From assembly GCA_937934645.1 (NCBI GenBank), contig CALGYZ010000022.1, positions 28,871 to 92,870 on the forward strand: a DNA stretch of 64,000 nucleotides, written 5' to 3'. Position 1 is the first letter of the stretch; every line of letters begins with the position of its first letter. The notes beneath the pieces are model-generated. The model had not been told where the DNA came from and ran no database searches. It saw only the letters and a list, made by a program, of their open reading frames with translations. Position numbers and translations under genes: made by a program. The DNA is from an uncultured Bacillaceae bacterium (lineage in GTDB: Bacteria > Bacillota > Bacilli > Bacillales > Caldibacillaceae). This document shows, piece after piece, positions 1 to 8,272 of the stretch.

Positions 1-34
1 TGGAAAAAATTCAACCAGCCGGATACCGGAAAGC

Positions 35-63
35 TTGTCATGCCGATATAAATGATATATAAT
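35..63 (+). promoter_or_regulatory. Sigma-A type promoter reading away from any visible gene
   Basis: TTGTCA and TATAAT lie exactly 17 bases apart. The expected start site falls near 70, next to an inverted repeat (GTGTT-N5-AACAC). No ribosome site or open frame follows before the strong terminator at 160-214, so a transcript would be a short untranslated RNA of roughly 140 bases, or the promoter is fortuitous. The remaining bases from 64 to 159 show nothing recognisable. Confidence 0.4.
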
Positions 64-159
64 AAAAGTGTTAACTAAACACCATATTCGGTTTACATTT
101 TTTATTGCGATTGTGATCACGTTCAAATCCCCCCAATCCATCTCGGAAAGTACAAAAAG

Positions 160-214
160 AAAGCTGCGCCATTGCATGAATCACCCCTAAAGCAAATGGC
201 GCAGCTTTTTTCTT
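160..214. terminator. Bidirectional intrinsic terminator at the end of nnr
   Basis: A near-perfect stem (arms 160-173 and 195-208, core AAGCTGCGCCATT) is followed by a T-rich run on the plus strand and an equally T-rich run on the minus strand. It ends the nnr transcript and would also stop transcription arriving from the left edge. Confidence 0.85.
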
Positions 215-1657
215 TTACCGGGTCAGTTCATACATCATTTGACCGAACAAATCAGTCAACTCTCCGGCTAGAAGCGTCCGTTCATCATTCGTTTTGACCC
301 ATTCATCCGCCGCTAGACCGTGTAAATATACGGCGTTGGCGACTGCTTCCCGCACGTTTTTTCCCGAACATACAAATCCGAGAATCATTCCCGTCAGCGT
401 ATCCCCCGTGCCTCCTTTCGCAAGAGCAGCATTTCCCGTCGGATTCACATAGCCCGTGCTGTCAGGAAAGGCGATCACCGTATTGGCTCCTTTTAATACA
501 ACCGTTACCGAATGTTCCTCCGCATACTTTTTCGCCAGTTCGATGCGGTTTTTTTGGATTTCCGCAACCGGAATGCCGGTTAAACGGCTGAATTCCCCTG
601 GATGGGGCGTGATAATGACGGGTGCTTCCCGTTCTGGATAGTCCCGTTTTTGCAAAACCCCCGCATCAAGAATAACCGGTACATTCCGGTCCCAGAGCCG
701 TCCGAGCGCCCGTTCCACAAGCTCCACATCGGTCAGGCCGGGTCCGATGGCAACGGCGGAAATCCCCTCCGGCCATTCGCCGGCAGCCAATTTTTCCAAT
801 CCGTTATGCCAGTATGTTGCTTCCGGCAACCGGGGTACAACCGTTTTCGCCACAAAAGGGGTTGTCGCAATCATTAACTTGCCGATCCCCGTTTTCATCG
901 CCCCCTGTCCGGCGAGAAAAGCGCATCCCGGCATTTCATCCGTACCCGCTACTAATAAACCGAAACCGAACGTTCCTTTATGGCTTGCTTCATGCCGCCT
1001 GGCCAAGGTCCGCCGGACGTCCTCCGCAGTCCACATCCGCCACCGGCTGTCATGCGGCAGGCCGATATCAATCCGCCGGACCTCACCGTAATAGTCACGG
1101 GACGGAGATAAAAATGCGGACGGTTTATATCCGTGTAAGGAAAATGTATAATCCGCTCGGAAAGCGGTCTCCGTTCTCCCGTTATCGGCCAGCACACCAG
1201 TCGGCAGATCCACGGCAATTCTTAATGCCTGCTGTTCATTGCACCATAAGACCACGTTTTCATAATCGTTTCTGAGCGGCAGCCGTGTCCCGACACCGAG
1301 GAGCGCGTCAATAATCACATCATACGTTTTTTCCGGAATGGTCGTTTCCGCCTGGAATCCTAAACTTTTATAATATCGAAAATGTTCCTTAGCCGTTTCC
1401 GACCGTGGCGGGCCGACAGGAAAAACCAGGTCGGCGGTATACCCGTTCAGTTTTAAATACCTGGCCAGAACGATGCCGTCTCCCCCGTTATTCCCAGGGC
1501 CGCTTAATATGAGAATGGTCTGGTCCCGACCGACGAGCTCTTTTACCGCGGAAAACAACCCGCGCCCCGCCGTTTCCATCAGTGTGTTCCCGGTCAATCC
1601 GTTTTCCTCTGCCGTCCGGTCCGCTTTCCGGATCTCTTCCTCTGTGTAAATATACAT
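215..1657 (-). CDS. nnr: Bifunctional NAD(P)H-hydrate epimerase/ADP-dependent dehydratase
   Basis: Metabolite-repair enzyme restoring hydrated NADH and NADPH. The N-terminal YjeF_N epimerase domain (about residues 1-210) carries GNNGGDG at 55-61 and DLPTG at 150-154. The C-terminal ribokinase-like domain (about 220-480) converts NAD(P)HX back to NAD(P)H using ADP and carries the GTGDTLTG signature near 416-423. The 480-residue length fits the fused bacterial form. The ATG is preceded by AAAGGAGA. The gene stands alone between a downstream terminator and the unrelated small gene upstream. Function is known from the family; all key motifs are intact. Confidence 0.95.
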   Translation of the reverse strand: MYIYTEEEIRKADRTAEENGLTGNTLMETAGRGLFSAVKELVGRDQTILILSGPGNNGGDGIVLARYLKLNGYTADLVFPVGPPRSETAKEHFRYYKSLGFQAETTIPEKTYDVIIDALLGVGTRLPLRNDYENVVLWCNEQQALRIAVDLPTGVLADNGRTETAFRADYTFSLHGYKPSAFLSPSRDYYGEVRRIDIGLPHDSRWRMWTAEDVRRTLARRHEASHKGTFGFGLLVAGTDEMPGCAFLAGQGAMKTGIGKLMIATTPFVAKTVVPRLPEATYWHNGLEKLAAGEWPEGISAVAIGPGLTDVELVERALGRLWDRNVPVILDAGVLQKRDYPEREAPVIITPHPGEFSRLTGIPVAEIQKNRIELAKKYAEEHSVTVVLKGANTVIAFPDSTGYVNPTGNAALAKGGTGDTLTGMILGFVCSGKNVREAVANAVYLHGLAADEWVKTNDERTLLAGELTDLFGQMMYELTR

Positions 1658-1710
1658 CTCTCTTCATCTCCTTTACCAAAATCAGCCGGAAAAATTTACC
1701 AACCGCCGGT

Positions 1711-1748
1711 ATAAAAAACAGGCTTGTTCCGTAACGGTACGAAGCCTG
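1711..1748 (-). terminator. Intrinsic terminator of the small DUF6501-like gene
   Basis: On the minus strand CAGGCTT pairs with AAGCCTG (1719-1725 and 1742-1748) around an inner CCGTTACGG stem, followed by TTTTTTAT. Confidence 0.8.
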
Positions 1749-1766
1749 AATTCAAACATTCGTGTT

Positions 1767-1973
1767 TTATTCCACTTCGGTAAAATATTCTTTATAATAA
1801 CCGCCGATCCGGCCGGAGTTGTCAATTAAAAAATAAAACTCTTCCGTTTCGCTTTTTACGTCATAGATCCGGCCCTCGGTCAACATCGTGTCAACTTTAT
1901 ATTTCTTGGCATTGGTATGTACACATTTCACTTTTTTCACTGTTTTCCGATTTATCCAGTTTTTGTGGATCAT
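1767..1973 (-). CDS. Small conserved Bacillaceae protein, DUF6501-like
   Basis: A 68-residue protein beginning MIHKNW, with a basic first half (KKVKCVHTNAKKY) and an acidic, aromatic C-terminus ending in YYKEYFTEVE. It looks like the DUF6501 small-protein family of Bacillus, recalled rather than searched. The ATG at 1973 is preferred over the in-frame GTG at 1982, because that GTG sits directly on the AAAGGAG ribosome site, while the ATG is about 8 bases beyond it. It has its own terminator. Function is unknown; no membrane segment or signal peptide is visible. Confidence 0.75.
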   Translation of the reverse strand: MIHKNWINRKTVKKVKCVHTNAKKYKVDTMLTEGRIYDVKSETEEFYFLIDNSGRIGGYYKEYFTEVE

Positions 1974-2035
1974 CCGAATCACTCCTTTCCCTGTCCATTA
2001 TAAAATAAATGGCAGGGAAATCAATCGAACCAGGA

Positions 2036-2341
2036 TTACGTGCCGATTAAATCCCTTTTCACCTGTTCGTTCATCCGGCCGGGGGTCCAGTCTTTTTTCT
2101 CCGCTTTTGTAATGACCACTTCTTTCACACCGTCCACCAATGAGACAGCATAAACGACACCGGAACAAATTTGCTTGATGATATCCGAATCGTCTGTGGC
2201 AAAGACCATTTCAATCCGGACAATCCCATCACCGGTTGTTTCGATTTTTTCAATCAGCCCTAAATCGACAATATTGACGCCGGTTTCCGGATCAAAGACA
2301 TACTTTAATTCATGATAAATTTCGTTTACAGCTGGCTCCAT
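2036..2341 (-). CDS. MIP18/DUF59-family protein (SufT/PaaD-like)
   Basis: A 101-residue protein of the MIP18 (DUF59) family. Members act in iron-sulfur cluster maturation (SufT) or in maturation of particular oxygenases (PaaD). Visible family features are the helical start (EIYHELKYVFDPETG), then VNIVDLGLI, then a short two-strand segment (GIVRIEMVFAT). The start chosen is the ATG at 2341, preceded by AAGAGGGAGTGG; the frame stays open 12 codons further but without a better site. It is not in an obvious operon. A specific partner cannot be named; the Rieske oxygenase 36 kb away is a speculative client. Confidence 0.8.
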   Translation of the reverse strand: MEPAVNEIYHELKYVFDPETGVNIVDLGLIEKIETTGDGIVRIEMVFATDDSDIIKQICSGVVYAVSLVDGVKEVVITKAEKKDWTPGRMNEQVKRDLIGT

Positions 2342-2570
2342 TCCACTCCCTCTTTCCTTGGAACGTTCTACTTTCATTATAAAAAAACTTCCTGATCTTC
2401 CCCGCTTACTTTATAACAATATTGTGTCCAAAACCGGATCGTTTTCTGCAAAAATGAATGTTTACAGAGAAAACAGCAAAAAAAAAGGACCATTCCGAGA
2501 AAATGGCGGAACGTCCGTCGTCCGGTAAAGCATGTTGAAATAAGGGGGGATTTTTTCCTGTTCCAATTAT

Positions 2571-2600
2571 AGTATATACACATTCTGTCCGTTCTTTCAA
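2571..2600 (-). promoter_or_regulatory. Candidate sigma-A promoter upstream of the DUF59 gene
   Basis: On the minus strand TTGAAA and TATACT are 18 bases apart. A transcript would have a leader of about 225 bases before the DUF59 start. The surrounding gap (2342-2676) holds no other gene I can support; the minus-strand open frames there lack ribosome sites and overlap the csp terminator. Confidence 0.45.
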
Positions 2601-2633
2601 CAGTAAAATGTTACCACATTCACATTTTTCGCA

Positions 2634-2670
2634 ATTAAAAACGGGGCTGTCCGGCATACCGGACCGCCCC
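2634..2670 (-). terminator. Intrinsic terminator of the first csp gene
   Basis: On the minus strand GGGGC and GTCCGG arms around a CATA-type loop (2643-2670) are followed by a T run. Confidence 0.8.
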
Positions 2671-2676
2671 AGCGTT

Positions 2677-2877
2677 TTACAACTTCTGTACGTTAACAGC
2701 TTGCGGACCGCGGGCCCCTTCTTCAACATCAAACGATACTTCCTGGCCCTCTTCCAGCGTCTTAAAACCTTCACCGAGAATCGCTGAGTAATGGACGAAC
2801 ACATCCGTACCGTCCTCTTGCTGGATAAATCCGAAGCCTTTTTCCGGGTTAAACCATTTTACCTTACCTGTTGCCAT
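2677..2877 (-). CDS. csp: Cold-shock protein, CspA/CspB family
   Basis: A 66-residue single cold-shock domain, the standard length. RNP1 (KGFGFI, residues 13-18) and RNP2 (VFVHY, 26-30) are intact, so it should bind single-stranded nucleic acid as an RNA chaperone. The site AGGAGGAATTAG precedes the ATG and a terminator follows directly. The C-terminal half (EEGARGPQAVNVQKL) is more acidic than in the two other csp genes here, so it is the most divergent of the three. It is probably monocistronic. Confidence 0.96.
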   Translation of the reverse strand: MATGKVKWFNPEKGFGFIQQEDGTDVFVHYSAILGEGFKTLEEGQEVSFDVEEGARGPQAVNVQKL

Positions 2878-2983
2878 CTAATTCCTCCTACATTCTTGTA
2901 TAAAATACGGGATTCCTGAAATCCCTTGCAGTAGTATTATGGGTAAAAGAAAAAAATATAAACATCCTTTTCGCGGGAAAAGC

Positions 2984-3017
2984 ATAAAAAAATGGTGAAT
3001 CTGAAAAGATTCACCAT
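2984..3017 (-). terminator. Intrinsic terminator of the second csp gene
   Basis: Perfect 10-base arms, ATGGTGAATC at 2992-3001 and its complement at 3008-3017, followed on the minus strand by TTTTTTT. Confidence 0.9.
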
Positions 3018-3027
3018 GTTTTTTCGT

Positions 3028-3228
3028 TTATAATTTCACTACATTCGCAGCTTGCGGTCCGCGGTTACCTTCAACGATTTCAAAGGATACTTCCTGGCCT
3101 TCTTCCAAAGTTTTGAACCCTTCGCCTTCGATAGCTGTGTAATGGACAAATACGTCGTTTGCCCCTTCCACTTCAATAAAACCGTATCCTTTTTCCGCGT
3201 TAAACCATTTTACTTTACCTTGATGCAT
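3028..3228 (-). CDS. csp: Cold-shock protein, CspB/CspD type
   Basis: A 66-residue cold-shock domain with RNP1 (KGYGFI) and RNP2 (VFVHYTAI). It differs only slightly from the csp gene near 28.5 kb, so these two are close paralogues. The ribosome site AGGAGGAACATTT is strong. The gene has its own sigma-A promoter at 3376-3404 and a leader of about 140 bases, as usual for cold-induced csp mRNAs, whose leaders control stability and translation at low temperature. A terminator separates it from the csp gene downstream. Confidence 0.97.
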   Translation of the reverse strand: MHQGKVKWFNAEKGYGFIEVEGANDVFVHYTAIEGEGFKTLEEGQEVSFEIVEGNRGPQAANVVKL

Positions 3229-3375
3229 AAATGTTCCTCCTAAAATTTACATTCCATTACATAATTCCAGGCATAAGAAAAAGCCGCCGACATCCGTTCA
3301 AGGACTCCATCGCCCTGCAACGAAGCATCCGCGACTTATGATCCTAACCTTTGAAAAACTATGTAATGCTTATTA

Positions 3376-3404
3376 AGCATAAACGAAAACCGGCACGCTG
3401 TCAA
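3376..3404 (-). promoter_or_regulatory. Sigma-A promoter of the second csp gene
   Basis: On the minus strand TTGACA and TATGCT are 17 bases apart. The predicted leader of about 140 bases contains a short palindrome at its 5' end. Confidence 0.75.
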
Positions 3405-3488
3405 CAAAAAGAAAAACTTTTTTCTTTTTTTTGATGGATGCTCGGACAAAGCTTCCCCGGCCGCTGATCACGGCCGGGACCGAAAAAT

Positions 3489-4025
3489 TTAATACAGCGG
3501 CCGGATGAGCCCGCACGCCAGCCTCTTCCCGGCGTTTCCGGCCGGCTGGGTACGGAAGTCATCAGGATTTTGATGGATGATGATCGTTTTTCCAATGACT
3601 TCACGGGGACGGAATTTATCCGTAAACACATTCATCCGGGTGTAACCGGTATTGGAAAAGATGACCGGCAAATCGCCCGCATGATTGCCGTGGGGTTCAT
3701 CCGCCGGATTCCAGTGACCGCCCGCCGCCTGAAACGGATCATCAGGATCACCAATGTCACAACTCCCCTTTTCATGAATATGGAAACCGTGGGGCCCGAC
3801 CGGCTCGCGGCCGTTTCCGCCCGGCTGATATTCAGGAAGACCGGTGATTTCCACAAATACATCCGTTCCCGTTCCCATGTCGGTAAAAACAACATATCCG
3901 TGAAGACCCGGGGCAAGCGGCCCGCCTTTAATTTCCGCCCAGGCATTGACTGCCGGAGCTGCCCCCGAGCGGTACGGAACCCATATGGGTGAGGGCCGGT
4001 AAAAATACATCGGAACCCACAACAT
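3489..4025 (-). CDS. sodC: Cu/Zn superoxide dismutase
   Basis: A 178-residue SodC-family protein converting superoxide to oxygen and hydrogen peroxide. All metal ligands expected of an active enzyme are visible: copper ligands His82, His84 and His151, bridging His104, zinc ligands His112, His115 and Asp118, and the disulfide pair Cys89/Cys171. By contrast the B. subtilis homologue YojM is reported to lack some copper ligands and is a lipoprotein. No signal peptide or lipobox is visible here; the N-terminus is aromatic and proline-rich. The ATG follows GGGAAGGGGAGA. A GC-rich hairpin (3456-3478) follows the stop but lacks a clear T run. Confidence 0.93.
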   Translation of the reverse strand: MLWVPMYFYRPSPIWVPYRSGAAPAVNAWAEIKGGPLAPGLHGYVVFTDMGTGTDVFVEITGLPEYQPGGNGREPVGPHGFHIHEKGSCDIGDPDDPFQAAGGHWNPADEPHGNHAGDLPVIFSNTGYTRMNVFTDKFRPREVIGKTIIIHQNPDDFRTQPAGNAGKRLACGLIRPLY

Positions 4026-4097
4026 CTTTCTCCCCTTCCCAAAATATCTTCAATTCCCAAATATCATATGAAGGAAGGGAAAAATGGGTCCGTTATT

Positions 4098-4931
4098 TCA
4101 CGCTTTTTTCTTTGCCTTCACAGTTGTCTTCGTTTTCCGGGCTGTTTTCTTTTTCCCCGCTGGTTTCGTCCGGTCGATGGAGGCCTGGAGGGCGGCCATT
4201 AAATCCATGACTTGCGGCTCTTCTTCCGGATCCGGTGTGACAACCTCTCTACCGGCCCGTTTTGCTTCAATGAATTCCAGCACTTTTTCCCGATATTCAT
4301 CTTTATAATCATCCGGATTAAAGTCTGTTGTTAACTGATCGATCAACAGGATGGCTGTATCCAGTTCTTTTTTCGACAATCCGGCGGCTGCCGGTATGTT
4401 CGGCACATCCGCTGCTTTTCTCACTTCATCCGGATAATGGATCGTTTCCATTACAAGTACTTTTTCATATACGCGGATCACGGCAAGTTGTTCTTTAGAA
4501 CGGAGCATGATCCGCGCAATACCGGCTTTCCCGGTTTCCAGCATTGCTTTTCTCAAGAGACTGTACGCTTTTTCCCCGCCGCCGTCCGGGGATAAGTAAT
4601 AGCTTCGGTTAAAATAAATGGGATCAATATCGGTGATTTTCACAAAATCAATAATTTCCACCGCCTTATCCTTTTGTCCGGACGCAAGGCTCTCCAGCTC
4701 CTCTTCATCCAAAACAACAAAATTTCCTTTCGTGTACTCATATCCTTTGATGATTTCTTCATTGGCAACTTTTTCGTCACAGCGGGGACATACTTTTTCG
4801 TATTTCACCGGCGTATGGCATTTTTTATGCAAATTTCTGAATTTCACATCTTTATCTTCGGTCGCCGCATGCAATTTCACCGGTATGTTGACAAGCCCGA
4901 AGCTGATTCTTCCTTTCCACATCGTATGCAT
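4098..4931 (-). CDS. ku: Ku DNA-end-binding protein of bacterial NHEJ
   Basis: A 277-residue bacterial Ku that binds double-strand ends as a homodimer and recruits LigD. The family start MHTMWKGRISFGLVNIPVKL is present, followed by the Ku beta-barrel with a CxxC pair (CPRCDEK) and a lysine-rich tail (GKKKTARKTK...) typical of Bacillus Ku. The ATG at 4931 follows GAGGGAG; the longer open frame upstream is not conserved. The gene is divergent from ligD across 148 bases. In B. subtilis the pair is expressed in the forespore under sigma-G; whether that holds here is not clear from the intergenic sequence. Confidence 0.96.
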   Translation of the reverse strand: MHTMWKGRISFGLVNIPVKLHAATEDKDVKFRNLHKKCHTPVKYEKVCPRCDEKVANEEIIKGYEYTKGNFVVLDEEELESLASGQKDKAVEIIDFVKITDIDPIYFNRSYYLSPDGGGEKAYSLLRKAMLETGKAGIARIMLRSKEQLAVIRVYEKVLVMETIHYPDEVRKAADVPNIPAAAGLSKKELDTAILLIDQLTTDFNPDDYKDEYREKVLEFIEAKRAGREVVTPDPEEEPQVMDLMAALQASIDRTKPAGKKKTARKTKTTVKAKKKA

Positions 4932-5079
4932 GAACATTCTCCCTCTTTGCACATGTATTGGAGTCCCGGTTTTATTTTTCAAACATCCGCAGACTTCTAT
5001 ACCGATGAACTTTTGGAAAAATAGTTTAACTCCGTCTACATAAAATAAAAAAAATTGCAACCGGAACGGAGATGATCCG

Positions 5080-6900
5080 ATGAAACCAATGCTGCCCGTC
5101 TTGACGTTTGATCTTCCGGAAGGGGACAGCTGGGTTTATGAAGTAAAATATGACGGGTTCCGCACCATCGTCCGGATGGATGAAAACGGAATTGCGATGA
5201 CCAGCCGGAACGGGAAAAATTTGCTGCCACAATTTCCGGAAGCCGTGGAATTTTTCAATCAATACAAAAACAAAATCACTCCGTATTTTCCCGTCGTTTT
5301 CGATGGGGAACTGGCCGTTTTGCAAAATCCGTACAAAAGCGATTTTTTTCAAATGCAGACAAGGGGGCGCCTCCGCAGCCGGGAAAAAATTGAACAAATC
5401 AGAACGGAAAGCCGTGCGGTATTTCTTGCTTTCGATTTGCTTACCATTGGCGGACAGGCCGTCACCGGACTTCCGTATGAAGAACGGAAAAAACGGCTGG
5501 AAACGATTTTCTGTTCGATTCCCCTCCCCCTTTCCCCGGCGCAGCACCACCCGGCTTTTATACAGATGGTCCCGTATTTCACTTCCTTTTCCGGCATATG
5601 GAAAAAGGTGCGGGAAGCCGGAGGGGAAGGCGTTGTTGCCAAACACCGGAAAAGCCGTTGGGAAGAAGGAAAGCGGACGGAGCGGTGGAGGAAATATAAA
5701 AACTGGAAAAAACTCCGCTGTTTTATCACCGCTTTCGATAAGGAAAACGGATATTTCCATACGGGCGTGTATAAAAACGGGGACATTGTTCCGGCAGGCC
5801 AGTTCAAAAACGGATTGGGGAAAGAGGAAAAAGAAGCGTTGATCCGTACGGTAAAAAAGAATAAAAAAAACGAAGACAGTCGGTTTATTTATATCGGGCC
5901 GGCGATCTGCGTCGAACTTTTTTATTTGCAGCTGTATGAAAAAGGACTGCGGGAACCGTATTTTCACCGCTTTCTTTTTTCCGCTGAACCGGAAGACTGC
6001 ACGTATGATCAGCTGGAAGCGGAAATGGAAATTCCTGTCACTGTTACCCATCCGGAAAAGCCGTTATGGAGAACGTCCGTGACGAAACGGGATTATTTGT
6101 ACTATTTAAAACAAATTTATCCGTATATGGCGCCGTTTCTAAAAAACCGGCCGTTGACGGTCATCCGTTATCCCCACGGCATAAGCGGGGAGGCGTTTTT
6201 TCAGAAGCATTGCCCGGACTATGCCCCGTCCTTCGTTGAAACTTTTGAGGAAGACGGAATTCATTATATTTTGTGCAACAATCCGGAGACATTCCTTTGG
6301 CTCGGCAACCAGCTGGCAATCGAATTTCATATTCCCTTTTACCGGGCAGGTGAAAGGAATCCGGCTGAAATTGTCATTGACCTGGATCCGCCGGACAAAA
6401 GCACATTTTCCCTGGCAAAAGAAGCCGCTTTTTGCATCAAGGAAGAAATTGCCGACCGGCTCGGGCTGGAGGCACTTCTGAAAGTCTCCGGCAGCCGCGG
6501 GCTGCAAATCCATTTTCCTCTGCAGGCGAATTCCGTCACCTGGGAAGAAGCGCGCTTGTTCACCGCTTTTACCGCGAAATATCTCATACAAAAAAACAGC
6601 CGCGCGTTTACAATCGAACGGCTCAAGAAAAAACGGGGCGGGAAGCTGTATATCGATTACCTCCAGTATGCACAGGGAAAAACAATCATAGCCCCTTTTT
6701 CGGTCCGGGGCAATAAAAATGCCGGCGTCGCTGCACCGGTCGGCTGGGATGAACTCGGAGCCCTTTCCACTGCTGACGGCTTTTCCATGGAAGATGTGTT
6801 AAAACGGGTGAAAAAGCACAATCCCTTCGCCCGCTATTTTGCGGCTGAAAATGACGGACCGATGCGGGACATCATTGCCTTTTTGAAAGAAAAAAAGTGA
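5080..6900 (+). CDS. ligD: ATP-dependent DNA ligase LigD (ligase-polymerase)
   Basis: A 606-residue NHEJ ligase with the Bacillus domain order. The N-terminal ATP-dependent ligase domain (about 1-300) has the KYDG nucleotidyl-transfer motif at Lys23. The C-terminal primase-like polymerase domain (about 320-606) has the metal-binding DxD (IDLDPP) near 435 and a further Asp in YIDYLQ near 524. No phosphoesterase domain is present, as in B. subtilis LigD. It works with the divergent Ku to fill in and seal double-strand breaks, mainly in spores in the known system. GGAG precedes the ATG. It converges on the thioredoxin-like gene with a 19-base gap. Confidence 0.96.
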   Translation: MKPMLPVLTFDLPEGDSWVYEVKYDGFRTIVRMDENGIAMTSRNGKNLLPQFPEAVEFFNQYKNKITPYFPVVFDGELAVLQNPYKSDFFQMQTRGRLRSREKIEQIRTESRAVFLAFDLLTIGGQAVTGLPYEERKKRLETIFCSIPLPLSPAQHHPAFIQMVPYFTSFSGIWKKVREAGGEGVVAKHRKSRWEEGKRTERWRKYKNWKKLRCFITAFDKENGYFHTGVYKNGDIVPAGQFKNGLGKEEKEALIRTVKKNKKNEDSRFIYIGPAICVELFYLQLYEKGLREPYFHRFLFSAEPEDCTYDQLEAEMEIPVTVTHPEKPLWRTSVTKRDYLYYLKQIYPYMAPFLKNRPLTVIRYPHGISGEAFFQKHCPDYAPSFVETFEEDGIHYILCNNPETFLWLGNQLAIEFHIPFYRAGERNPAEIVIDLDPPDKSTFSLAKEAAFCIKEEIADRLGLEALLKVSGSRGLQIHFPLQANSVTWEEARLFTAFTAKYLIQKNSRAFTIERLKKKRGGKLYIDYLQYAQGKTIIAPFSVRGNKNAGVAAPVGWDELGALSTADGFSMEDVLKRVKKHNPFARYFAAENDGPMRDIIAFLKEKK

Positions 6901-6919
6901 AAAAGACCACGTAGCCCGA

Positions 6920-7480
6920 TCATAATTTTTTAAGCTCCCGGATGATCATCTCCTCCGTCATCATCCCGAAATAAAAGGACCGGACAACGCCGTTTTCATC
7001 AATAAAATAGCTTGTCGGCATCCCGTATATACCGTACATTTGCACCACTTCCCCGTCGGTGTCGAGCGGAACGGGAAATGTTAATTGATGTACATCAATG
7101 AACTGTTTCACTTTCTCTTCCGTTTCTTTTCCGACGGTGGCATTAACTGCGATTATTTCGATGCCCTCCCCTTTATATTTTTTATAAATATTTTCCAGGG
7201 CCGGCATTTCTTCCCGGCAGGGTGGACACCAGGTTGCCCAGAAATTAAGCAAAACCTTTTTCCCCTTTAACGAGCTCAGGGTAACCGTATCCCCAATTAC
7301 CGTCTTGAGGGTAAAATCCGGTGCGGCCGAACCGATTTTTACCCCGGGCGCAGACGGTGCGGCCGTTTCCTGCGCATCTTCCCGGACCGGCTCCGGCTCT
7401 CCGTCCGGCTTTTCCGTAACATAAAAAACAATAAGACCGATCAGAATCAGCAGGACCAGGCCGGTCAACCCTTTTCTCAT
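6920..7480 (-). CDS. Membrane-anchored thiol-disulfide oxidoreductase, ResA/StoA type
   Basis: A 186-residue extracytoplasmic thioredoxin-fold protein. An N-terminal membrane anchor (residues 4-20, GLTGLVLLILIGLIVFY) is followed by a linker rich in Glu, Pro and Ala, then an AlkC/TSA-like thioredoxin domain with the active site WCPPC (Cys85, Cys88) and the cis-proline in GMPTSY. Such proteins reduce cysteines outside the membrane, either in apocytochrome c (ResA) or in spore-cortex enzymes (StoA); the sequence alone does not decide which. The ATG at 7480 follows GGAGGTGG; the open frame extends seven codons further but without a site. Confidence 0.9.
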   Translation of the reverse strand: MRKGLTGLVLLILIGLIVFYVTEKPDGEPEPVREDAQETAAPSAPGVKIGSAAPDFTLKTVIGDTVTLSSLKGKKVLLNFWATWCPPCREEMPALENIYKKYKGEGIEIIAVNATVGKETEEKVKQFIDVHQLTFPVPLDTDGEVVQMYGIYGMPTSYFIDENGVVRSFYFGMMTEEMIIRELKKL

Positions 7481-7666
7481 TTCCACCACCTCCGCAATCA
7501 AGTTTTCCTAAAATGCAAGCTACGCACCGTTATCTATTATTTTCTGCATGATGTAAAATAATTCCTTTTACGTTATTCCGCATCACGCATGTATATGCCC
7601 TTTTCCGTTTTTTCATGCCTCCATTCCGGTGTCCGACTGTCACGGCACGAAAAGAGCGGCATAAAC

Positions 7667-7695
7667 TAATATTGATCGGATTGTGTACATACCGT
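7667..7695 (+). promoter_or_regulatory. Candidate sigma-E type sporulation promoter
   Basis: TAATATT and CATACCGT are 14 bases apart, close to the sigma-E consensus (TCATATT-N14-CATACAAT). It lies just ahead of the Hsp20-fold spore-type gene. The start site would fall very close to the ribosome site, which weakens the call. Confidence 0.35.
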
Positions 7696-7714
7696 CTAAA
7701 AGAAGGTGTTCTGC

Positions 7715-8179
7715 ATGCTGCCATGGGGATTTTTCGGATCGAAAAAAAATCTGGACCCGTTCCATTCCATGAATGAAGACGAATTGCAAGCAATCATTGA
7801 ACAATGGGTGAGACAAGTCTTCCCGCAAAATATCGGTTCCCTGTTAAAAAATATATCGGGAAGCAATAAAGAAAAGCCGAACCCGGAGCGGGAAAGTCCC
7901 CGGCCGGTAAAGGAATCCGTTTTTGAAACCCATGACTTCATTTTCATCCGGATCCCGGTCGATGATGAATCCTTGCTCGACCGGATCAAAATTTTTCACA
8001 GCTTAAATAAATGTTTCATTTACGGATTATCAGAGGATAAAAAACCGTATACGATCATTTTGCCTGCCACGGTGAAAAAGAGAGGGGCGACGGCCGTTTA
8101 CCGGGATCACATTTTGGAAATTAAAATTCCGAAAAGCCTTGACTGGCAAATGAGCGAAATTGATGTTGACAAAGAATGA
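7715..8179 (+). CDS. Hsp20-fold spore coat/germination-type protein (GerT/CotP-like)
   Basis: A 154-residue protein with an alpha-crystallin-like C-terminal half (about 75-150: strand-rich DFIFIRIPVDD...CFIYGLSEDKKPYTIILP...HILEIKIPK). The N-terminal part is hydrophobic and then charged. It resembles the B. subtilis spore proteins GerT and CotP, and sits near sodC as gerT lies near yojM in B. subtilis. The ATG at 7715 follows AGAAGGTG; the in-frame GTG at 7706 lies inside that site. A sigma-E-like promoter immediately upstream agrees with sporulation expression. A role in the coat is inferred. Confidence 0.7.
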   Translation: MLPWGFFGSKKNLDPFHSMNEDELQAIIEQWVRQVFPQNIGSLLKNISGSNKEKPNPERESPRPVKESVFETHDFIFIRIPVDDESLLDRIKIFHSLNKCFIYGLSEDKKPYTIILPATVKKRGATAVYRDHILEIKIPKSLDWQMSEIDVDKE

Positions 8180-8272
8180 GGGCGGCAATAGATAATGAAG
8201 GATTGGACAGACGGATAAAGATTGACGGACAGGTAAAAAATAAAATTAACAAAAGATGAAAGGGAGATCACC

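Noticed and set aside
2406..2804. 132-codon minus-strand frame overlapping the first csp gene
   Set aside because: It runs through the csp coding sequence in another frame and across the csp terminator, with no ribosome site.
5026..6051. 341-codon minus-strand frame opposite ligD
   Set aside because: It lies wholly antisense to the intact ligase domain, has no ribosome site, and its phenylalanine/arginine-rich product is typical of a shadow frame.
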